Of a stretch of DNA of 64,000 bases, positions 29,320 through 37,676 are shown in pieces; position 1 is the stretch's first letter, and every line of letters begins with the position of its first letter. The stretch covers positions 930,001-994,000 of the forward strand of contig NZ_FMZZ01000001.1 in assembly GCF_900101685.1 (NCBI RefSeq). The letters are read 5' to 3'. The notes beneath the pieces are model-generated. The model saw only the letters and a program-made list of their open reading frames with translations. It searched no databases and was not told where the DNA came from. Source of the stretch: Actinokineospora iranica. GTDB lineage: Bacteria; Actinomycetota; Actinomycetes; Mycobacteriales; Pseudonocardiaceae. The translations under genes and the position numbers were made by a program.

Positions 29320-29847
29320 ATGGCCGAGGTGTTGCTGCTGGTGGACGTGCAACGGAACATGCTGCTGCCGCCAGAGCCGGTGCCGGACGCGGACTCCGTC
29401 GGCGCTGCCGTCACCGGGTTGCTCGCCCGCGCCCGCACGGCAGGCGTCCCGGTGGTGCACGTGCGCAACAACGGCGGCGTCGGCGAGCCGGACGAGACCG
29501 GCACGCCGGGGTGGGCGCTCGTCCACGACGTCCTCGCGGGCGAGCACGTGGTCGACAAGTTCGAGACCGACGCGTTCCTCGGCACGTCCCTGGCCGACCT
29601 GGTGGCCGAAGGCGCGGCGATCGCGGTGGCGGGGATGCAGAGCGAGCACTGCGTCCGGGCGACGACCTTGGGGGCGTTAGGGCGCGGCTACTCGGTGACG
29701 TTGGCGGCGGGCGCCCACGCCACCTACGACGGCGCGACCACGGCGGCGGCGATCTCCCGGGAGGTCGAGCGCGAGTTAGCCAGCGCCGGGGCCCACGTCG
29801 TGCGGCACAGCGAGGTCACCTTCGGGCGGGCGTCGGCACGCCCGTGA
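29320..29847 (+). CDS. Isochorismatase-family cysteine hydrolase
   Basis: The 175-residue protein has the family's three-stranded core with Asp near residue 9 (LLLVDVQRNM), Lys near residue 79 (VVDKFETDAF) and the catalytic Cys in GMQSEHCVRATT. Members hydrolyse isochorismate, nicotinamide or similar amides; the substrate cannot be assigned. ATG at 29320 lies only a few bases after an A/T-rich GCTAAATT box, so the mRNA may be nearly leaderless. It stands alone among decayed genes. Confidence 0.88.
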   Translation: MAEVLLLVDVQRNMLLPPEPVPDADSVGAAVTGLLARARTAGVPVVHVRNNGGVGEPDETGTPGWALVHDVLAGEHVVDKFETDAFLGTSLADLVAEGAAIAVAGMQSEHCVRATTLGALGRGYSVTLAAGAHATYDGATTAAAISREVERELASAGAHVVRHSEVTFGRASARP

Positions 29848-30197
29848 GCCTGCTTGGCGAGCGCGGTTCCTGGCCAGGCCCTTGTCGAGGGCTGGGCAGT
29901 GAACGGACGGCTACCGAACACATGGCCAGCCTCCCGGCCGCTGGTGATCACGACAGGGTCTTGGACCGCGTGAACCAGGTGGTGGTCAACTTGCTTCAGC
30001 GGCACCGCCACTGAAACCGCGCAGCACGAGGAACACCCCCACGCAAGGCGCGTCGCCACGAGGTCCCGCAGCACGAGGACGACGCCACACGAGCCGCGGC
30101 CACCCGAGATCTGACTGCTTGAGGTCGGGCTGCTTGAGGCGCTGCCATACGAGCGCCGCCGCGTGGAGTCCCGCCACGGGAGGCACCGTGGCGTGGG

Positions 30198-30494
30198 ATG
30201 TCGCCGCTTGCGGGCGCTTCAGCAGACCGGGCGGTAGACCGCCTCGGCTTGGGCGACCTGGTCAGCGCCGACGCGGACGCCTCCCCGTTGTACTCCCTGG
30301 AGTGTGTCGGCACGGTCCGGGAGCGCGTGGGCCGTGCCCGCGACGCCGAGTTCACCGACGCGATCACCCACTGGCCGCACCTCGACGCGGGCCGCGAGAC
30401 CGTTCTCGAAGAGGTCGCCGCCGATGTGCTCCCGTCCGCTGCTCGGCGGTGGGCCACCCGTCGATCCGCCCGTGCCATCGGGGGGTGGTGTTGA
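30198..30494 (+). CDS. Unrecognised short ORF, possible gene fragment
   Basis: The middle of this 98-residue ORF has clear coding bias (LGLGDLVSADADASPLYS; RDAEFTDAITHWPHLDAG; RETVLEEVAADVLP). The codons after about 30440 lose it, and an alternative frame opens there. No domain is recognised and no ribosome site stands before ATG 30198. The surrounding 29.85-30.54 kb shows no other credible gene. It is probably a remnant of a larger gene. Confidence 0.35.
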   Translation: MSPLAGASADRAVDRLGLGDLVSADADASPLYSLECVGTVRERVGRARDAEFTDAITHWPHLDAGRETVLEEVAADVLPSAARRWATRRSARAIGGWC

Positions 30495-30539
30495 CAACCC
30501 ACCCGCGTGTTCATGACCGCTTGGGCGTGCTGCCCTGGC

Positions 30540-30883
30540 TCACCGAATAAGCAGGCCCGCCCGCAGCAGTTCCTCCTCGACGCGCCACCGTCGGCCTCCC
30601 GGACGAGCCCGTCAAGCTCGTGCGGGAGGCCGACGGCGGCGCACGCCTGGACCAGAAGCTCGTCGCAGGCCATACGCGTCGCCTGCTTGCGCGCCGCCGG
30701 GATGTGCGGCCCCGGAGCGCACAGCAGGCTGCCGACCCCGCGGAACTCGGGTGCGATCCGCTCGACGGCGGGTCCGGCCGGGGCAGGCGCGGTGCGGCGC
30801 GTCCGCCGGAGCCCCCGCGACGCCCGCGGCGCTACCCGCGCCACCAGCGACGGTGACACCACCAGCGCCAGGTAAGCGAGCAC
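30540..30883 (-). pseudogene. Conserved hypothetical actinobacterial gene with an apparent frameshift
   Basis: From GTG 30883 the frame reads VLAYLALVVSPSLVARVAP and later FRGVGSLLCAPGPHIP, PAARKQATRMACDELLVQAC and GLPHELDGLVREA. It then loses sense near 30590, while the next frame continues WRVEEELLRAGLLIR and stops at 30540. Together they look like a short conserved hypothetical protein of Pseudonocardiales, split by a one- or two-base change. It follows dinB by about 60 bp. A sequencing error could also explain it. Confidence 0.55.
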
Positions 30884-30943
30884 GTTGGCCAGCGGGAACT
30901 CGGCCAGCTCCCAGGGTAGAGCGGGTCCGCTCCCGGCGCGCGG

Positions 30944-32224
30944 TCAACGCGGGCGCTCCGGCTTGGGCTCGGTGACCCCGGCCCGTTCCGGGCGGTTGCC
31001 CAGGAGTGCGGCTGGCCGGATGGCCGCGGCGCCGAACTTGGAGCGGGCGCGGTCAGCGGCCTGGTCCGCTTCCCGCCAGCCCTGCTCGGGGGCGTCGAGG
31101 GCCAGTTGCTCCGCGCCGTTCGCGCCCAGCTGCTCCACCCGCACGCCGATGAGGCGGACCGCGCCGGGCGGGGTCTGCTCGTCGAGCAACTGGGTGGCGG
31201 TGCGGTAGATCTCCTGGGTGACGTCCGTGGCCACGGGCAGCGTCTTCGCGCGGCTGATCGTGGTGAAGTCGGCGAAGCGGACCTTGATCGAGACCGTGCG
31301 CCCGCGCAGTCCCCGCGACCGCAGGGTGGCCGCGGTGCGCTCGGAGAGCCGCAGCAGCTCGCGCTTGAGCAGGTCCCGGTCGAAGTGGTCGACATCGAAG
31401 GTCTCCTCGGCGCCCACGGACTTCTCCGTGCTCGACGGCACCACCGCGCGGTCGTCGTGGCCCAGTGCCAGGGCGTGCAGGTGCTCGGCCATGGCCACGC
31501 CGAGCAGGCGTCTGAGCCGGGGCAGCGGCGCGGCGGCCACGTCGGCCACCCGCTCCAAGCCGCTGTCGACAAGGCGCTCTGCCGTGCGCTTGCCCACACC
31601 CCACAGCGCGGACACCGGCAGCGGGTGCAGGAACTCGGTGATCTCGCCGCGCGGGACCACCAGCATCCCGTCTGGCTTGGCCAGGCCGGAAGCCAGTTTC
31701 GCGACGAACTTCGTCGGGCCGACGCCGACCGAGCAGACGATCCCGTGCTCGGCGCGGACCCGGCGGCGGATCTCGGCCCCGATGGCGGCGGGCGTGGCGC
31801 GCAGCCTGCGCAGCGCCCCGGAGACGTCGAGGAACGCCTCGTCCAGGCTCAGCGGCTCGACCAGCGGGGTGATGTCCCGGAAGATCGCCAGGACCCCGGC
31901 GGAGACCTCCTGGTACAGCGCGAACGTCGGCGGCAGGAAGACCGCGTGCGGGCAGAGCCTGCGCGCGTGGCTGGTCGGCATGGCCGAGCGGACGCCGTAG
32001 GTGCGGGCCAGGTAGTTCGCCGACGACACCACCCCGCGCGGCCCGACGCCGCCGACGACGACCGAGCGGTCGACCAGCTCCGGCCGCTCCCGGATCTCGA
32101 CGGAGGCGTAGAACGCGTCCATGTCGACGTGCAGCATCGGGCAGCCGGAATCGTCCGGCCACCCGTCCGCACCCGCCCGGTACCGCTCGACCAGGCCCCT
32201 CGGCAGGTCACCGCTGCGCCCCAT
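30944..32224 (-). CDS. dinB: DNA polymerase IV (Y-family translesion polymerase)
   Basis: DinB copies past damaged bases with low fidelity. The 426-residue protein shows the Y-family palm motifs MLHVDMDAFYASVE (metal Asp) and LSLDEAFLDVSG (catalytic Asp-Glu). The two HhH segments (LWGVGKRTAERLVDSGLE) and the little-finger domain follow. ATG at 32224 begins MGRSGDLPRGLVERYRAG, slightly longer than E. coli DinB at the N-terminus. No LexA box is visible just upstream. It is divergent from nothing and follows the methyltransferase gene on the same strand. Confidence 0.93.
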   Translation of the reverse strand: MGRSGDLPRGLVERYRAGADGWPDDSGCPMLHVDMDAFYASVEIRERPELVDRSVVVGGVGPRGVVSSANYLARTYGVRSAMPTSHARRLCPHAVFLPPTFALYQEVSAGVLAIFRDITPLVEPLSLDEAFLDVSGALRRLRATPAAIGAEIRRRVRAEHGIVCSVGVGPTKFVAKLASGLAKPDGMLVVPRGEITEFLHPLPVSALWGVGKRTAERLVDSGLERVADVAAAPLPRLRRLLGVAMAEHLHALALGHDDRAVVPSSTEKSVGAEETFDVDHFDRDLLKRELLRLSERTAATLRSRGLRGRTVSIKVRFADFTTISRAKTLPVATDVTQEIYRTATQLLDEQTPPGAVRLIGVRVEQLGANGAEQLALDAPEQGWREADQAADRARSKFGAAAIRPAALLGNRPERAGVTEPKPERPR

Positions 32225-32282
32225 GCGGTGAGCAAACCACAGGCCACCGACAGCGCCCGACCAGTCCCGGACCCGCCCCGGT

Positions 32283-33014
32283 TCAGCGCCGGGCGATCGC
32301 GTGCAGCCGGGTGGCGATGTCGCGCAGCGCGGGAGTGACCGCCGCAGCCAGCTCCAGCTCGGCGAGCGCGTCCGGCGCGCCCGCGCTGACCTCCAGCACC
32401 GAGCCGGTGACCAGGTCGGACACCACGCCCTGCCCCTGGATCAGCTCGACGGCGAGATCGGTGTCGGCCAGCAGCGCGCGCAGGCTCTCGGTGTCGAAGC
32501 GACGCAGCAGCGCCTCCCCCGCCCCGCCCAGGACGCCCGCCGGGTCGTCCAGCAGCTTGCGGGCGTCCACCAGGCGGCCGGAGATCGCCCGGTGCAGCAC
32601 GGCCGCGAACCGGTTCGCCACCAGCACCGAGAGCGCCCCGCCCGGGGCCACCACGCCCACCAGCGCGGCCACGGTCGCCTTCGGGTCGTCGACGACCTCC
32701 AGCAGCCCGTGCGCCAGCACGAGGTCGGCCGCGGCGGGCGCGACCAGCTGGTCGAGGGCGTCGCTGTCGCCCTGGACGGCGGTGATCCGGTCGGCGACGC
32801 CCGCCTCTTGGGCGCGGCGGTGCAGGGTGGCCAGGGCGTTGGGGCTCGGCTCCACCACGGTGACCGCGCAGCCCTCGACGGCCAGCGGAACGGCCAGCAC
32901 GCCGCTGCCGCCTCCGACGTCGAGAACACGCGGGGCTTCCCCGCCGCGGCGCTCGCGCGCGGCGATCAGCTCGGCGTCGAGCACTCGGCGAACAGCATCC
33001 GGTCGCATGGACAC
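32283..33014 (-). CDS. Class I SAM-dependent methyltransferase
   Basis: The 243-residue protein has the methyltransferase fold motifs in order: VLDVGGGSGVLAVPLA (motif I), VTVVEPSPNALATL, DLVLAHGLLEVVDDP and GGALSVLVANR. It resembles the CmoA/SmtA-like group, but the substrate is unknown. The start is GTG 33014 or ATG 33008. It is divergent from the ParA gene 28 bp away, so the promoters must overlap. Confidence 0.82.
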   Translation of the reverse strand: MSMRPDAVRRVLDAELIAARERRGGEAPRVLDVGGGSGVLAVPLAVEGCAVTVVEPSPNALATLHRRAQEAGVADRITAVQGDSDALDQLVAPAAADLVLAHGLLEVVDDPKATVAALVGVVAPGGALSVLVANRFAAVLHRAISGRLVDARKLLDDPAGVLGGAGEALLRRFDTESLRALLADTDLAVELIQGQGVVSDLVTGSVLEVSAGAPDALAELELAAAVTPALRDIATRLHAIARR

Positions 33015-33042
33015 GAACTGTAGAGACTCTAAGGTCTAGGAC

Positions 33043-33894
33043 GTGCAAACGGTGGCAGTGCTCAGCCTCAAGGGTGGCGTCGGGAAGACCACGGTCGTGC
33101 TCGGTCTCGCGTCGGCGGCCCTGCGTCGCGGCGCGCGCACCCTGGTGGTCGACCTCGACCCGCAGTGCAACGCGACGGCCACGCTCGACCCGGACGAGAC
33201 CGAGGCCACACTGGCCGACGTCCTGGAGACGCCGCGCCCGTCGGTGCTGCGCGCGGCGATCGCCCCCAGCGCGTGGAGCGACGAGGTGGACGTGATGGTC
33301 GGCTCGGAGGAACTCGAGGCGCTCAACGACCCGGACCCCGGCCTGCGGCGGCTGGAGAAGCTGGGCCGGGCCCTGGCCACCCTCAGCTCCCTGCTGGCCG
33401 ACGGCGAACTGCCCTACCAACTCGTGCTCATGGACTGCCCGCCGTCACTGGGCAGGCTGACCCGCTCGGCGTTAGTCGCCGCCCAAGGCGCCTTATTGGT
33501 GACCGAGCCGACGCTGTACGCGGTATCCGGAGCACAACGGGCCTTCGAGGCGGTCGAAGACACCCGACGCGAGCACAACCCCAACCTGGTCCCCCTGGGC
33601 GTAGTGGTCAACAAGGTCCGCACCCACTCCTACGAGCACCAGTTCCGCATCGCGGAACTGCGGGAGAGCTTCGGGTCGCTGGTGATGCCGGTGGCGCTGC
33701 CGGACCGGTTGGCCGTGCAGCAGGCGCAGGGCGCGTGTATGCCGATCCACCAGTGGCAGACCCCCGGAGCCAGGGAGATCTCCCTGGCGTTCAACCTGCT
33801 GCTGGCCCGGGTCCTGCGCACCGGCGGACGCGGACGGCACCAGGCCATCGCGTGGCCGGACACCGACGAGGCAGGCGACGCCGTGGGCGAGTGA
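33043..33894 (+). CDS. ParA/MinD-family ATPase (orphan)
   Basis: The 283-residue protein begins VQTVAVLSLKGGVGKTTVVL, a deviant Walker A with the signature Lys. It has LVVDLDPQCNATATL and VLMDCPPSLGRLTRSAL (Walker B), as in ParA/Soj. No ParB gene is adjacent, so it is an orphan that may position a cargo other than the origin. GTG at 33043 has TAGGAC upstream. An 11-bp palindrome TAGAGACTCTA lies at 33021-33031 in the shared promoter gap. It is followed three bases later by the glycosylase gene. Confidence 0.87.
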   Translation: MQTVAVLSLKGGVGKTTVVLGLASAALRRGARTLVVDLDPQCNATATLDPDETEATLADVLETPRPSVLRAAIAPSAWSDEVDVMVGSEELEALNDPDPGLRRLEKLGRALATLSSLLADGELPYQLVLMDCPPSLGRLTRSALVAAQGALLVTEPTLYAVSGAQRAFEAVEDTRREHNPNLVPLGVVVNKVRTHSYEHQFRIAELRESFGSLVMPVALPDRLAVQQAQGACMPIHQWQTPGAREISLAFNLLLARVLRTGGRGRHQAIAWPDTDEAGDAVGE

Positions 33895-33897
33895 CAC

Positions 33898-34698
33898 ATG
33901 CCTGAGGGTGACACCGTTTACCGGACCGCGGTCAAACTGACCGAGGCGCTGGCCGGTGAAACCCTTGTGGTGGGCGAGCTTCGACACCCTCGATTGTCGA
34001 CTGTGGACCTTCGGGGGCGGGTCGTGACGGGCGTGCGCAGTGTCGGCAAGCATCTTTTTGTGCGGTTCGACCGGAACTTGAGCCTGCGCAGCCATCTCGG
34101 AATGGACGGCTCCTGGCAGGTATATGTCCAAGGTGGACGGTGGCGGCGGCCCGCTTTTCAGGTCCGGGCACTGTTGGCGACCGACTCGCGTCAGGCTGTG
34201 GGGTTTTCCCTGCATGAGATGGCGCTGGTCGCGACTGATGAGGAAGACCGGCTGGTCGGCCATCTCGGCCCTGATCTGCTTGCCGCCGACTGGGGGCCTG
34301 GGCACTTTCGGGACGCCGTCGCGCGGTTGACGGCGCAGCCTGATCGGGAAATCGGGTTGGCGCTGCTGGACCAGCGGGTGATGGCCGGGGTGGGGAATGT
34401 GTTCAAGGCCGAAATCTGCTTTTTGCTTGGCGTTTCACCGTGGACGCCGGTGTCTGATGTGGACGCTGAGCGGGCGGTGTCGCTGAGCCGGGAATTGTTG
34501 GAAGACAACAAGATGCGAGTGGACAGGGTCACCACGGGGGATATGCGGCGCGATCGGCGGTTGTGGGTTTATGGGCGGCGGACGCCTTGTTTGCGTTGCG
34601 GGGGGCGGGTGGTCGCGGGGGCGCAGGGGGCGGATTCGCGGGAGCGGGTGGCTTACTTTTGTCCGGTCTGCCAGCCGGGGGTGAAGCCTGCGGTCTGA
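33898..34698 (+). CDS. nei: DNA glycosylase/AP lyase, Nei (endonuclease VIII) type
   Basis: The 266-residue protein starts MPEGDTVYRTAVKL. The MPEGDT start provides the catalytic Pro and Glu and marks Nei rather than Fpg (MPELPE). The helix-two-turn-helix (DQRVMAGVGNVFKAEI) and a C-terminal zinc finger (CLRCGG ... FCPVCQ) are present. It removes oxidised pyrimidines and cuts the AP site. ATG at 33898 lies three bases after the parA stop. Codon use in this gene is a little less GC3-biased than in its neighbours. Confidence 0.92.
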   Translation: MPEGDTVYRTAVKLTEALAGETLVVGELRHPRLSTVDLRGRVVTGVRSVGKHLFVRFDRNLSLRSHLGMDGSWQVYVQGGRWRRPAFQVRALLATDSRQAVGFSLHEMALVATDEEDRLVGHLGPDLLAADWGPGHFRDAVARLTAQPDREIGLALLDQRVMAGVGNVFKAEICFLLGVSPWTPVSDVDAERAVSLSRELLEDNKMRVDRVTTGDMRRDRRLWVYGRRTPCLRCGGRVVAGAQGADSRERVAYFCPVCQPGVKPAV

Positions 34699-34923
34699 CC
34701 GGGGGGCCTGCTCTCGTGGGCCTGCTCGATGGGGCTTCTGTGGGGGCGTGGCTGTGTTGGTTGGCTCGATGGGAAGGAGTGCGCCTCATTGCTCTACACC
34801 GTCCGGCACCTGGCAAGTCTCGGTGCGGTCCGGCACGTGCGCGAGTCTGGCGACGCGGGGCGAGCCGGCGACCGTCCCCCCAGGGCTGGCGGACTCTCGA
34901 ACCGAGCCCACAAGTGAGCGGGG

Positions 34924-35349
34924 CTAGCAGAAGAGCAGGCCGCAGGGTTTGCGGGTGGTGGTGGTTGTGGTCGGCTGAGGAGGGGGAGCGGTGGTGGGCG
35001 GGGGCGCCACGGTGGTGGTCGGGCGTGGTTTGGGGGTGGTGGTGGGTGGGGGCGCGGCGGGGGGCTGGGTGGTTGTCGACGTGGTTGTGGTGGTCGACGA
35101 GGAGGTGGTGGTTGTTGTGCTACTGCTGGTGACCGACGATGACACTGTCGTGGTCACTGTGGCCGTGAGCGAGGGGTCGGACGTCGGGGTGGGGCTGGGT
35201 TCCAACGCGGCCTCCGCGGCCGGGCGGGCCGCGGGCACGGCGGGGACGTCGGGATCGGCTCGTATGCCTTCGTAGAACAGGGCTGCTGTGGCCGCGCCGA
35301 CGACGGCCCCTAATGCCACTCGCCCTGGTCGGGCCAGCAGTTCCCGCAC
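34924..35349 (-). CDS. Thr/Pro-rich membrane-anchored small protein
   Basis: The 141-residue protein has a short basic start (VRELLARPGR), one hydrophobic segment (VALGAVVGAATAALFYEG), and then about 90 outer residues made mostly of Thr, Ser and Pro. It ends with KPCGLLFC, two cysteines in the last six residues. No domain is recognised. The Thr/Pro stretch resembles a cell-wall-spanning linker, possibly glycosylated. The 225 bp between it and nei hold no gene I can support. Confidence 0.6.
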   Translation of the reverse strand: MRELLARPGRVALGAVVGAATAALFYEGIRADPDVPAVPAARPAAEAALEPSPTPTSDPSLTATVTTTVSSSVTSSSTTTTTSSSTTTTTSTTTQPPAAPPPTTTPKPRPTTTVAPPPTTAPPPQPTTTTTTRKPCGLLFC

Positions 35350-35464
35350 CGCCAGTCCCCCTCGCCCCGGTTACGGCTCGGCTCTCACAGGTGAGCGATA
35401 TTCACACGCTGCGTATTAGGTCATTCACCCTAGCACCACCCTAACGGGTGACATTAAAAACCCG

Positions 35465-35493
35465 TTGTCGAGTGGCGGCGGACCGCCTATGTT
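35465..35493 (+). promoter_or_regulatory. Orphan SigA-type promoter
   Basis: TTGTCG (35465-35470), a 17-base spacer and TATGTT (35488-35493) form a good vegetative promoter on the plus strand. It points into the gene-free stretch that ends at 35800. No full-length plus-strand gene follows before pyrD at 36627. Confidence 0.55.
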
Positions 35494-35525
35494 CGTCGGT
35501 ACACGAGAGAGGAGGTGGTCCGACG

Positions 35526-35564
35526 GTGATTTCGTTGAGGACTCGTGAGGTGGCTGTCCGCTAG
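35526..35564 (+). CDS. 12-codon ORF (MISLRTREVAVR) behind a strong ribosome site
   Basis: GTG at 35526 is preceded by GAGAGGAGGTGG and opens a 12-residue reading frame ending in TAG. The ribosome site and the stop lie in an 8-bp perfect inverted repeat, GGTGGTCC at 35514-35521 and GGACCACC at 35564-35571. Pairing of the arms would hide the ribosome site. It looks like a leader peptide or a peptide-coding small RNA, but nothing on this strand lies close downstream. I do not recognise it as a described leader. Confidence 0.45.
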   Translation: MISLRTREVAVR

Positions 35565-35800
35565 GACCACCCATCCGAGAACGATGGTTGCCGGCCTGGC
35601 GCACACGGCTGACACCGGATCTCCGGTGCCGTAGGCGCGGGCGTGTGGTCGGCGAATACCAGGCAGTCACCCAGCCCTCGGGCTCCCGGGACCCAGTCCG
35701 ACCCGGGCCCTTCCGCCGCCTTGTCGGAGGGGAGCCAGCCCGGGGGCTGTGCCTTGTCCGGGGACGGTTGTCCACACCTTGTCCCCGCGTCGCCGATGGC

Positions 35801-36601
35801 TCAGCCCTCGACCTGCTGGAGCTTGCGCCAGGCCTGGCTGGCGGCCCGCTCTGCGGCCTTGGCCTCGCGGCGGGTGGTCTGCAGGAGCCTGCGAGCCTCC
35901 AGTTCGGCGTGTTCGGCCGCGTCCAGTTCGGCGGTGAGGTCACGGACGCGTTTTTCCGCCGCCGCCACCCCGGCCTCGGCGTCCCGGACGGCCCGGTCGG
36001 CTTCGGCCCGGTCGGCCTCGGCCTCCTTGACCGCCGCCTTGGCTTCCGCCAGGGCCCTGCGCCGCCGGGTGTCAGTCGCGCGTTGCCTGCTCGCCGGTTT
36101 GGCCGCAGGTTCGGTCGGCGGGGACGGCGCCAGGGCCAAGCCCGGCCAGGCCTGCTCGACCTGGAGGTCCTTCGCCGAGGCCACCCGGCCCGCCCGCAGG
36201 GTCTCCCCCGCTGCCTCGTCGGCGATGGCCGCGGTGAACATGTCCGCCAACTCCCGGGTCACCGACTCGCTCAGGGAGTCGCCCGACAGCGCGACCAGGC
36301 GGCGGATCAGCTCGGGGCGGCGCCGGGTCAGTTCCCGCAGTTCGTCCCCGGCCGCGCGGCTGTGCGCCGCGCGGAGGTCGGCGCCGAGAGCGAGCAGTTC
36401 GGTCACCGCGTCCGGGTGGGCGCGGACGAGTCGGTTCACCAGCCAGGCCGCGGTGGTGGGCTTGGGCAGCTTCTCGATCGCCGCGGCCGCCGCCTTGTCG
36501 CCCGCGGCGCGCGTCTTGCGCGCGAGTTCGCGGCGGGCGGGGATGAACTCCTCCCTGGGCAGGGCGTACAGCTCGTCGGGACTCGTCACACCGTCCATCA
36601 T
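35801..36601 (-). CDS. Conserved hypothetical protein with C-terminal coiled coil
   Basis: The 266-residue protein starts MMDGVTSPDELYALPREEF and contains IEKLPKPTTAAWLVNRLVR and a helical middle region. The last 100 residues are a long Ala/Glu/Arg coiled coil (AEAKAAVKEAEADRAEAD). It has no membrane segment or known catalytic motif. It is divergent from pyrD with 25 bp between the starts. ATG at 36601 (or 36598) follows GAGGTGG. Confidence 0.75.
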   Translation of the reverse strand: MMDGVTSPDELYALPREEFIPARRELARKTRAAGDKAAAAAIEKLPKPTTAAWLVNRLVRAHPDAVTELLALGADLRAAHSRAAGDELRELTRRRPELIRRLVALSGDSLSESVTRELADMFTAAIADEAAGETLRAGRVASAKDLQVEQAWPGLALAPSPPTEPAAKPASRQRATDTRRRRALAEAKAAVKEAEADRAEADRAVRDAEAGVAAAEKRVRDLTAELDAAEHAELEARRLLQTTRREAKAAERAASQAWRKLQQVEG

Positions 36602-36626
36602 GGTCCACCTCGGCGGATGACACGAT

Positions 36627-37676
36627 GTGCGCGTGGTCTACAAGCAACTCGTCCGGCGCACCCTGTTCTCCCTCGGCGACGGCGACCCCGAGATCGCCCA
36701 CGAGCGCACGATGGCCGCCCTGACGCGCCTGGCCCGCGTCCGGCCCGCGGTGTCGGCGCTGCGCAAGGTGTTCGGGTCGACGGTCGAGCGGACCGTCTTC
36801 GGCGTCCGCTTCCCCGGCCCGGTGGGGCTCGCCGCTGGCATGGACAAGGACGGCCGGGCGCTGCGCGCGTGGCAGGCGCTGGGTTTCGGGTTCGTCGAGG
36901 TGGGCACGGTCACCCGGCACCCGCAGCCGGGCAACCCGCGGCCCCGGCTGTTCCGGCTGCCGGAGAGCGAGGCGATCGTCAACCGGATGGGCTTCAACAA
37001 CGCGGGCGCCGACGCGCTCGCCGACCGGCTGCGGGCGCTCGGGCCGATCGGGGTGCCGCTGGGCATCAGCATCGGCAAGTCCAAGATCACCCCCGTGGAG
37101 GATGCCGTGGAGGACTACCGGCACTCCCTTCGCGCGCTGCACCCCTTCGGCGACTACTTCGCGATCAACGTCAGCTCGCCCAACACCCCGGGCCTGCGCG
37201 GGCTGCAGGACCGGGTGGCGCTCGACGCGCTGGTCGGGGAACTGCGCCGGGAGTCGATCGCGCTGGCCGACGGCGGCGCGCCCCGGCCGCTGCTGGTCAA
37301 GATCGCGCCGGACCTGACCGAGGACGCCATCGCCGAGGTGCTGCAGGTGTGCGCCGACCACCAGGTCGCGGGCCTGATCGCCACGAACACGACGCTGAGC
37401 CGCGCGGGCCTGGCGCCCGGGGACGCGGGCGCGGGGGCGCAGGCGGGCGGGCTCAGCGGTCGGCCGCTGGCCGAGCGCGCCCGTGAGGTGGTCGGGTTCG
37501 TGTCCAAGCAGACCGGTGGAACGCTGCCGGTCATCGGCGTCGGCGGGATCTTCACCGCGGACGACGCGCTGCGGATGCTGGACGCGGGCGCGAGCCTCGT
37601 GCAGGTCTACACCGGGTTCATCTACGAGGGCCCGCCGCTGGTGCGGCGGATCAACCGCGCGGTCGCCGCCCGGTGA
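36627..37676 (+). CDS. pyrD: Dihydroorotate dehydrogenase (quinone), class 2
   Basis: PyrD oxidises dihydroorotate to orotate in pyrimidine synthesis and passes electrons to the membrane quinone pool. The 349-residue protein has the class 2 N-terminal membrane helix ([18 protein letters not shown]), [10 protein letters not shown], the FMN region NRMGFNNAG, and catalytic Ser in [11 protein letters not shown]. The late [14 protein letters not shown] and [11 protein letters not shown] motifs are also present. The start is GTG 36627 or GTG 36633. Its last 26 bp overlap the 3' end of the permease gene on the other strand. Confidence 0.95.
   Translation: MRVVYKQLVRRTLFSLGDGDPEIAHERTMAALTRLARVRPAVSALRKVFGSTVERTVFGVRFPGPVGLAAGMDKDGRALRAWQALGFGFVEVGTVTRHPQPGNPRPRLFRLPESEAIVNRMGFNNAGADALADRLRALGPIGVPLGISIGKSKITPVEDAVEDYRHSLRALHPFGDYFAINVSSPNTPGLRGLQDRVALDALVGELRRESIALADGGAPRPLLVKIAPDLTEDAIAEVLQVCADHQVAGLIATNTTLSRAGLAPGDAGAGAQAGGLSGRPLAERAREVVGFVSKQTGGTLPVIGVGGIFTADDALRMLDAGASLVQVYTGFIYEGPPLVRRINRAVAAR

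Larger units (their letters stand above)
35350..35800 (+). other. 450-bp region with a possible structured RNA
   Basis: No conventional gene was found. Besides the promoter and the 12-codon ORF there are further inverted repeats on the presumed transcript: CACCGGA/TCCGGTG (35613-35628) and GGGGAC/GTCCCC around 35760-35786. The first could act as a terminator. The minus-strand start of the next gene is at 36601, so this region is downstream of that gene's stop. Confidence 0.4.

Noticed and set aside
34860-34923. A T-arm-like stretch (CTCGAACCGAG) after nei that could suggest a tRNA
   Set aside because: No acceptor stem, D arm or anticodon arm can be paired around it on either strand.
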